Shown piece by piece: positions 55,763 to 64,000 of a stretch of 64,000 nt of DNA (position 1 is its first letter; every line of letters starts with the position of its first letter). The stretch spans positions 558,001 through 622,000 of the forward strand of contig NC_082410.1 in the NCBI RefSeq assembly GCF_004011695.2. The letters run 5' to 3'. The notes below the pieces were generated by a model. That model was not told the origin of the DNA, ran no database searches, and saw only the letters and a program-made list of their open reading frames with translations. The translations under genes and the position numbers were made by a program. Origin of the DNA: Ascochyta rabiei. Lineage: Eukaryota > Ascomycota > Dothideomycetes > Pleosporales > Didymellaceae.

Positions 55763-58700
55763 AGCGATAGGTAGCTGTCTGATCATCCCTGCGGTTAATG
55801 TTTTACCCCTTCAAATGCGCCCAACATGTCATCTGAATACTTCGAGCCGATCAATCACGGCAGTCGAGTTGCAACGGGTCCGGACAGTTTAGCCGTGCCA
55901 TGCTAGATGGTAGCCCCCACGTGAGCCGAGCAGCTGCTACCACGTGCAAGCCCCACGCCGCCCCACCTACCTGGTGCAGGCTTGATTCCATGACCAACGT
56001 CAGAGGCTTGTCGACAGCAGCGATCGCGCGTCCTGGCAGACCCCAGGATGGGGTTCTTCGACCGGACCATTACCGCATGCAATGTTCGTCAGATTGGTGA
56101 CGATGGACGATGGCAGCAGATTGAGTTTGACCAGCAGTCGTGACGAAGCGTCGGCGGGTCACACCGATGACCATGGTGCTGACGGGCTGGCACGCGCCGT
56201 CCGCACTGAAGCGCTTACACAACGGCCCCCCGTCCGTCTTCCGCATCTGCGCTGATGTCGTCAATCCACAGATCCTCTATCCTGACACCACCATGCATGC
56301 ACACCGAAGCCACAGCAGGGCCCTGACCGGTGAAGGTCCAGCTGCAGCTGCAGCACCCTTGCATCTGCCACAGAAACCCAGTTCGTGTTAGCGTGCGTGC
56401 TGGTGAATGCCGACCGCCATCGGCTTGAACATTGGTAGCGAGCGGACCGTCGCCTTTCCGGGTCAGATCCCCTGAGGGATGCGCGAGGCATGTTTACGTC
56501 TTACCGTTTACTGCGAGTGATGATTGGGAAGGACACGGGAAAAGCCTCCGCGGAGTATATGACCCTTGTCTGCCAAGGTGGGGGGGACGGAGATTGTGCA
56601 TGTACTCATGTACAAACACGGCTCGAAACACCGAGTCGAATGTTGGAAGTTTGCACTGTCGGTTGGGAGCTTCCTGGCTGAGCGGGATCTAGGCATGTGG
56701 GGAATGATGATGCGGATCGATGTAGATGAGAATTCGATAGGGATAATCCCTTGTTGCGCATATGCACTTCGTCCCTGTCCTGTAAGGCTTGCATATACCA
56801 AAAAGCATCGGGCACAAAGCCACATCCGCACCGCACGTCGAGTCTGACGGGGATAGAGTGGAGCGCATCTACCAAGGCGCCGACGAGCAAGCACTGCAAG
56901 TCACAATAAGGCGAATGATGGTGTACGAGGTTCAAAGGGTGATGAGCCCATGTCAGCATTGACGTTTTCAAACAGTGGCTGGAAAGAACAAGCCATGCGC
57001 TGAGTGACTGCACGTTTGGGTGTAGATACTGAGGGGCCGTCTCACGAGGCGGTGTCAAGGCCGCGAAGCCAGATGGAACAATAGTGAGATGCTGTGATAT
57101 TGATAGACACACCACCAGTCTTCTCACCGGCGCATGACTGGTCCGGCACGGTGAAAACGAGGGATTCGACGGCGGAGGAAGGCGCCGGCTGTTTGTGTCA
57201 TCCTGCTACCGTGTCGTGTCGTATCGTTTCGCGGCAGTCGTGACACCTCATCGAACGTAAGTGAAGGATTGAGGTTTCGAGCCGTAAAGATGATGTATAC
57301 GGCACGGTGATTACCATAGCGTGGTCGCATGAGAGGATTGGAAAGGATGCAAAAACATGAGCGAGTGAGATCGGCTGATGCGGCCATTCGCACACCTAGT
57401 TGCTATGTTGAAGGATTCGTTAGAGAGGCGCAGTTTGTTTTTGCGACAAGTTCGACAACGACTGCACATGAAGGAAGACTGAGCCGTGACGCCTCGTGGC
57501 GCTCATGCTTCCAAAAAGATCACGCCTGCGTTGCGCCTGCTGCGCGGTACCGCCTCTTGGAGCCCAATCTTGCAGAGACGTTGTGTTGTGATGTGATGCG
57601 ACATATTCTCAATGTGCAAGATGCTTAAGTTGGGCTCCGCTAATTAGTGTTCTCTGGAGTATCACATACCTAAGCTGGCCACGTTGTATCTTGGTCCTTA
57701 TTGATTCTCTGAAGCGGGAAAGAGCTTAATACACTGCGGTCTACTTCAGACGAGGCTGTCGTCGTACGCGACAGAAAAGTCCAACGAAGTCGCTTTTGCG
57801 TCGAACAAAGCTCTTTCTTGAGAAGCTCTGTGACATGGGTTCGGGTGCACGTCTTTTCTCAGGCTTACGCTTGCGTTGCTGTAGCATAGATGCCACACTG
57901 ATCTGCCGTCGTACTCGCAGGGGCCTGCTCTTCGAACACGGTATATGGGTCCAGATGCAAATGATGGTTGCTTTCTGCGCTGCTTTGCATCACCTGGCTG
58001 TGCCACTCACATGACCATGCCCTTCCATGCGGGCTCCGCGCCTCGCCTTTTCTTACTTCGACAAACAGCGACTGCTACCTCCGCTGACATGCATATGTCA
58101 TGTCATTTGTCGTCTACAATCTGCAGAGCTGCGGGACCGGTATGATGGGTGTGGGATGTGTGGGGCTCCCAAATCCCTGCTATATGCCGCTGTGGCTGGC
58201 CTATCGCTCGTCGCTGTGCGCAGGTTGAATGCACTTCGACATGCATCAGAAAATGGCTGCTCGTAACCAGTGATCGAGAACGCCGATGGCCTTTTTGAGG
58301 CGACGAGGGGCTTTTGGTGGTGCAAGCTGGGCCCACATTGGTTATAAGGCGTTGATCTGGTGTTCAGGCAAGTGGAAAGAGGCTCATGTATCTTGTACGT
58401 ACCCGTCAGCCACTTGCGGAAATTGGCCACGCACATCGCCAAGTGCCGAATCGTAATGCAAGCCTGACCCCACCAGAATCCCCCTGTCTAAAGTCACTCG
58501 AGTGACCATGAGCTCCAAGAGCGTACCCCGCCACAAGGTTCGAGCACTTTGCTGGGGGTGGATCCAGTTCGCTAAATGCTGGAGAGGAAAGTATTCGGAC
58601 CCCTGATCTTTGCCACTAACAGTCCAAACAATGCTCGTGGGCGCTCGCTCGAGCAGGGTGCGCCAGTCAACACCCGTAAGGCGCCGGCAGTGAGTTTACC

Positions 58701-61700
58701 AGCAGCAGGTACAGGAAATACTCGCGATATCCCTCAACAAACACTCGCTGCCGGCCCTCAGGCTGTTGTGTAACATTCGGCTACAAGGCTAGTCGGCTCT
58801 CCCGCATGGCGGCTTGCGTAAGGCTCGGTCGGCTCATATTGCGCAAGCCCGCAACCCATCACATGCATAAGCGCTTACTGGGATACCGCTGTTGCCCCAT
58901 GCTCAATTATACTTGCTTCGATCTTCGAGCCCTGTGCCCTGTCGTGTTAAATAAGGACTTGAATCCTGCCGATGAAATGTAAGTGTCCGTCCTGGTAGCC
59001 GTGGCAGGTCCTACTTCGGCGGCAGTGTTGAAGCATTTTGCGGCGCATGTGCTATAATGAGGCTGCGGCGCCGATGCTGTGCACCGACGTCAAGTGCCGG
59101 TGATTGTGGCTGTCCAGCGTGCTGTTCTATGATGAACGACTGGATAGGAGAGGGATGCTTGTGGATGTAAGGAGCCAACTAATCATTTCGTGCAGACGGA
59201 GAAAGGCGCGGGTGCATAGCGTTGCAAGTGAACACCAGACTGATTGTGGACATCGACACGTGTGTGATCACTTCACTGCACAAAGTGTCTAGGTGGGATA
59301 ACCGCTGTCCGGATGCGCCGCCACTGCTGGTTAGATGGGAGGAAGGAGATCTCCCCGTGGGATGTGATTGGAGTCGCGCTCTGCGAAGCCGTTGTTGGAC
59401 AGTTGGAGGGGCCAGGATTCGAATGAGTTCAACATGAAGATTCCGTAGATTCCGTAGCCGACTGCTACGTTACTCGGACCGAAGCCCTACGCAGTATTAG
59501 AAGCGATGGGTAGTCTGACTTTGTGCTGCCTGGAAACTTTGAGTCAGCTGGACTGCGAGATTTTGATTATGCATGTTCGTCCCGGGGGTGTGGAAATCGG
59601 TGAGATCCTGCTCCGCTTCCTAGCTCTCATTCATTGGAAAAGAGGTCCGATCCCGTCCTGCACGTGTGATGCAGCAATTGTCCTTGACACTTGCAGATGA
59701 GTGACTAGTCGTATCTTGATGGGTTGTTGCTTTATCGGAACGTACACCGTCTGAATCTTCGTGCGTGAGCTGGATGCCCCACCTGGTGACGATGCACACG
59801 TTGGCGGGGTACGAAGCTGCTCGCCATTCTAGATTACTGGTATAAAAAATGAGTATGTGTAGCTTATACGATGACCGGGCACAGAAGTGAGCGTAAGGCC
59901 AGAAAAAGCGGTGTGGACGCGCTTCGGGGATGCGGCAGGATGACGAGCGAACCAGGGGCTGGAGGGTGACTATTCGCATACCACCCATGTCGCAAGATCT
60001 AAACCACCGCACTGGACAAGTGTATTCGCTAGAGAGTCCCATTGCTTAGATATTGGGAGAGATCTAGCCGTGAGTTCCAGTGTACGGCTTTGAGAATGCT
60101 CAGATCAAGTTGACTTCGTCTCGCACATTGAGGAAAGGATAAAGGCCATTATGGAGGCTCTAGTTTCCTTACAAATCTTCTGGTAGCCGTTGAAGGGTGT
60201 GGAAGCTGACAACTGTGATCTGTTACGAGACTTCCACCGTATGCAGTTTTGCAAAACTGTTGGAATGAAGTCACTCCACAAAAAGGCCAAAGAAAGCCCG
60301 GGTCCCGCGCAGAATTAGAAGACCAATGAGAAAAAGCAACGATGTTCGGGGAACTGGCAGTGGGCTCTATCTAGGGTATCGCAGTCTTAGTTTGTACAGC
60401 AAGGTAGGTGGCGGTCTGAGGAGATGACTGCCGAGCCTGTACGCAAACCCTTTAATGAGAGATATGAGCGAGGATTCGTGGAGATGGGACGGTATTCGTA
60501 TTCGGACCGTTTGTGTAAGAACCCTACTTTTCCACTTGGAGGATGCGAGACATGCTGCTTCAAACGATGACAGCCCTGACAGCCCTGTTCAGGTAACAGT
60601 GTTTCACTGGTGAGAAACGACCAGGTCCACTGTCAAAGATGGGGGCCGAGTTGCGCAGTTGATAGTTTGAGCTTGAGCATCGACAAGGTTTGGATGTCAG
60701 CCCGTTCTTGACAGCGTTCCATCCATTTACGCCGGAGACGGTTCCGGCGGTATCAGATGCGTCGCACGGTCTGGAAGGACCCAGCACAGAGGTACGGTGG
60801 CTTCAGAAAGTCAGATCCACGACTTGACCCTGCAATTGGGAACGGGACGCTTCAGTGTGCGTCATGTCACTAACGTGTCCATAAGATCATGGCCTACTTT
60901 AGGCCGCATACGTGGACGCATATGAGTCGTATACATTGTGACGGTAGTGCAGTATGCACAAATAATGGCAAAGTCACGGTCCCCAAGCCGCACGTGGACA
61001 GGAATATGGTGCAAAGATGCACTTGTTGGTGACCAGCGCGATGCATGGAGCAAAGTCCGGTTGTTCGTTGGTGGCTGAATCGGAAATGGTCTTACAAGCA
61101 GCCTATTTATGGAGATGACTTTCAGCACAGATGGGACACCATGGCTGCCATACCGATGCCGCAGCTGGCAAAGTCCTTTCGTAATCGCGTGGAGCGGCGG
61201 CGAGGGCGGTTGCGAAGCTTAAATATAGCGTACGATTACGGCCGGCTTCTGTTGACAGAGACGCCATGGCAGCTGCTTTTAGCCACAAACGGAAAGTCGG
61301 CCTTAGCTTGGAAGGTTTACACGAAGATTTAGACATACTGATAAAGTTTTTAGCGTGCGTAGCTGCCATTAGCTCCTTGACCCAATCCCGCGCACCGAGA
61401 TCGTAGCTCACTAGTGGAAGCTAAGAAAAGTCACGGAGTAAAGATTATTTTGTTTTCTCAAGGCCGAGGTATGTCGCGCAGGTTTCCTTTAATGGGCGAC
61501 GATTGAGTGTCGGGTAGATAGCAAGGACTACAGATTGTGGCCTAGAACAAGACAGAGTCAAACAACCGTCGTGCCGCCAAAAGTGATTCTCCAGTTGGTG
61601 GTTGGTATGCTCTTTAGTCAGGCGTGTAAACAATTTGGTCCGTAGTGGCTCGGGTCCTTGCCGTTGCGTACATGAGTCTGTTCCGTCCCGCGTGTTGCGC

Positions 61701-62272
61701 TGTGGCTCCAGAGCTAACACTGCGATCGACCATGTATGCATATGTCAAGCACTAGAACGAGGCACCTCCATGATGTGCGCAGCGCTGACCCCCGTGATAA
61801 CGCACTGTGGGGCAAAATAGGTATGGTGAAGTTAATTCTGTACGGTGAAGTTGAAGTTCGGCGTTGAGGCTGTAATGATGATACATCTGTCTAGTCCTAG
61901 AGTACACACTGAAGAACAAAATGGTAATCGCTGATATAATGCCGAAGGATACAGGTAGGTCCAAAAGAAGGTAGTGCCCGTAAAGAGGTGATTCTAGAAT
62001 GTAATATCTATGTTTGTCATAAGAGTGGATGGCGATAAAGAGTTGTGAAAATGAAGCGTTCACCGCTTGAAATGGGTATATAGCAAATGTTGCTCGGGTG
62101 CCGATGAATCGCCGCAGGAAAGCGAAATGACAGTGCTTTGATTAAACGTTTGAAGTAAAGTGCAGACGCCGGGACAGCTCGAATGGTATAGCTGATCTGA
62201 TGAAGGGGAAAAGAACAGCTTGTGGGATTACCAGACGCTGATGCGTAGCTCAGGTGCAAACACGGTGCGTCG
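55763..62272. other. Gene-free stretch, 6.5 kb
   Basis: The longest region without a supportable gene. Open frames are under about 175 codons, occur on both strands, and show no family motif. I looked for tRNA B boxes, 5S rRNA, LTR ends and tandem arrays and found none. Base composition is not visibly AT-rich as in heavily RIP-mutated DNA. Long regulatory sequence or an unannotated lncRNA upstream of other genes is possible. Confidence 0.4.
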
Positions 62273-63808
62273 TCAAGCGAAGGAATCACGATAAGTGTTA
62301 CGCGCCAAAGCTGACAAATGTCCTTGATCGTTTGGAGCATAATGCTGACCGCGGGAAGAGGGACCGTGAGCTGACGCATAGCCATGAGGAGTAAACGGGG
62401 CCACGTTCGCCTCTGCTGGTGGGGGTCCGGAAACAGGCTGGTAATTGCTAGTGCGTCTTCGTACGTTACGCTCTACATCACAGCTGTCTTCCTCGTAATC
62501 TCCATAAGACCCATCCGACCCGGCTTCGTTCATCGAAGACGCCGCATGGGAGGGTGCGGACGACAGACGACGCAGGATGGGTGAAGCCGGTCTCGCGCAA
62601 TGTCGTTCAGCACCCGGCTGTTGATAGACGATGGATCGGAAGAAGTCCCTCTCCGTTCGGTAGAAATCAGCCCTGTCAACAGCATCACGGACTTGCTGTT
62701 CTAGCCTCGAAATACTCATAGAGGCTTCGCGCTCTTTCTCTTTACGACGAGCACGGAACCGAGCAGACGCGCCGGCATTCCGTTTCCTCTTCTCATCAGC
62801 AACTTTCGAAGCAGCTTGAACATCGACTGGGATCTGCACGTTATGACCCTGTTGACTCTTGATGGTCATGATCTGAATACTGCTTTGACCGCTCGGCGCC
62901 ACAGAGATCAAATGGCGTTCCATCTCCAGTGGTGGACCGGATTGGTGAGCTTCATGCGAGGCAGGCGCATAATGGCCTTGGGCGCTATGGCTGTCGTACC
63001 CTGAGGCAATTGATGCCGGCTGGCTATAAGGAGAGTATTGTGCCATTGGGCTTGCGCTGCCGGATGGCAGAAACTGTGCACTCGGCCGACGCATTTCAGT
63101 ACGCAGTGTGTTTGATGTTGTTGCTGTTGCTATTGTCGTCGTTGTTGTTGTTGATGATGATGACGATGATGATGATGATGTTGGCGTTGACCCTGCCAGT
63201 GGCGGGAAATAGCCTGTTCTGATCCCAGCAGGAGGGGTAGGCAGAGCTGGATGCGAGACTGCTCCCTCTGACGGACGCATGGTCGCAGTCAGAAATGGTG
63301 ATTGGTGGGCATCGATGGTGCCTGTGGGACGATTAAGTCCACCCAGGCTCTGAGTCCTGTGTAGGATTGGCGACTTGGGAGTCAACGCGTGCCTAGCAGA
63401 GGGCCTGCCTGGTGGGTGGAAGAGCCTTTGCGAAGTTTGGTCATCCTGGGTGGAATCCACACTGGTCGGTCGACTAATGGAAGGAAGACTGTTGAAATGA
63501 TGAGCATCCACCGGGGATGGCGTCTCCATCTGGAATCCACTGCGTCGGCGGTCCCGTTGCTGTTCGATCAATTCGGCTTGGGGGTTCAGTATAGAGTGGA
63601 CGCCGAGTGGGTTATCATGTCGGCGAGTGGATGGAGTCGGTGGTGTGCTAGAGAGTTGGCGTAGAGGTGGAAGCGACAGTGTCAGGTTGCCAGGATGCCG
63701 GTTGGAGTTGTTGCGAAGAGGTGGATGCATGGTGAACTGGGGTTGGGTAGGTGATAGTTGAGGGGTGGTGTGGTCTGAACGAGCTCCCCCCGTGGTGCGG
63801 TGTGACAT
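62273..63808 (-). CDS. bZIP transcription factor
   Basis: A single-exon 511-residue protein. The N-terminal two thirds are Ser/Thr/Pro-rich, with a Ser/Thr run encoded by a simple repeat near 63130-63185. The bZIP domain starts about residue 339: basic region 'KRKRNAGASARFRARRKEK', with the invariant Asn344 and Arg352 area. A zipper helix follows, 'ASMSISRLEQQVRDAVDRADFYRTERDFFRSIV'. The zipper has few leucines and unusual aromatic spacing ('DFYRTERDFF'), which I associate with one subgroup of fungal bZIP proteins. The C-terminal tail is Pro/His/Ser-rich. Likely a nuclear DNA-binding dimer; target genes unknown. The first Met at 63808 fits the start of disordered protein sequence; bases 63809-64000 are upstream sequence with no feature seen. 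Confidence 0.9.
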   Translation of the reverse strand: MSHRTTGGARSDHTTPQLSPTQPQFTMHPPLRNNSNRHPGNLTLSLPPLRQLSSTPPTPSTRRHDNPLGVHSILNPQAELIEQQRDRRRSGFQMETPSPVDAHHFNSLPSISRPTSVDSTQDDQTSQRLFHPPGRPSARHALTPKSPILHRTQSLGGLNRPTGTIDAHQSPFLTATMRPSEGAVSHPALPTPPAGIRTGYFPPLAGSTPTSSSSSSSSSTTTTTTIATATTSNTLRTEMRRPSAQFLPSGSASPMAQYSPYSQPASIASGYDSHSAQGHYAPASHEAHQSGPPLEMERHLISVAPSGQSSIQIMTIKSQQGHNVQIPVDVQAASKVADEKRKRNAGASARFRARRKEKEREASMSISRLEQQVRDAVDRADFYRTERDFFRSIVYQQPGAERHCARPASPILRRLSSAPSHAASSMNEAGSDGSYGDYEEDSCDVERNVRRRTSNYQPVSGPPPAEANVAPFTPHGYASAHGPSSRGQHYAPNDQGHLSALARNTYRDSFA

Positions 63809-64000
63809 GGGGAAGAAATCCTCAGGACCCCGCTGAGAAGTCCGAGCGATCCATGAGCGAACGGGAGTGGATTCGTCGTGGTAAGGCGGAGTTAGACGGT
63901 CGGCGTAGTGAAGGTGAGGGGCCTGAACAGCCGGGGGCGCTTGGGTAGCCAGGGTGACGAGGTTGTATGGGTCGCCTGAAAGACAACCCTGGATGTCTTG

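Noticed and set aside
56566..56847. 93-codon frame in the long gene-free region
   Set aside because: Looks protein-like in parts but is isolated, has no motif, and an equally long frame lies on the other strand.

Overview
The window is nuclear DNA of a filamentous ascomycete (Pezizomycotina; the gene set and compact style suggest Dothideomycetes, but this is inference). Evidence: genes carry short (45-90 nt) GT-AG introns with CTAAC/CTGAC-type branch sites, and the families are typical of these fungi: Srs2 helicase, Zn2Cys6, C2H2 and bZIP regulators, a Pth11-type rhodopsin-domain receptor, MFS and GPR1/FUN34/YaaH transporters, MICOS Mic60 and Rcf1.

Layout. 1-1.3 kb: 5' part of a secreted GH2 glycosidase (minus), running off the left edge. 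2.7-5.8 kb: Srs2-type helicase with a PIP box and a SUMO-interacting motif in its tail. 6.1-6.8 kb: a mitochondrial protein of unknown function. 7.3-8.8 kb: two tRNA genes, Val(UAC) on minus and Gln(UUG) on plus. Each has the usual short anticodon-loop intron and a second, 52-56 nt insertion in the D arm that looks exactly like a fungal spliceosomal intron. This is the most remarkable feature of the window. 9.1-13.6 kb: a MEMO1-family protein, a Cys-rich protein with a PIP-like motif, and a BCS1-like AAA ATPase. 16.1-17.2 kb: acetate transporter family. 18.4-25.6 kb: a mitochondrial malonyl-CoA synthetase-like enzyme divergent from a mitochondrial BolA protein, then an SMP-30/gluconolactonase and a GT34 glycosyltransferase. 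27.7-31.6 kb: a decayed rhodopsin-domain receptor gene and an intact monocarboxylate-type MFS transporter. 32.6-33.5 kb: a two-TM protein. 39.1-41.3 kb: a C2H2 regulator whose frame continues 142 codons past a UGA. 43.0-45.6 kb: a Gln-rich Zn2Cys6 regulator. 48.5-55.8 kb: a small hypothetical gene divergent from MIC60, then RCF1 divergent from a DUF1746 (Dsc4-like) membrane protein. 62.3-63.8 kb: a bZIP factor.

Functional threads: several mitochondrial genes are present (BCS1-like, malonyl-CoA synthetase, BolA, MIC60, RCF1 and the 6.1 kb gene). The malonyl-CoA synthetase/BolA divergent pair could both feed lipoate-dependent metabolism. Long gene-free stretches (33.5-39.1, 45.6-48.5, 55.8-62.3 kb) hold microsatellites, minisatellites and one dispersed repeat present in two inverted copies. 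Exon boundaries were read by eye from splice signals and frame, and were not tested against transcripts.
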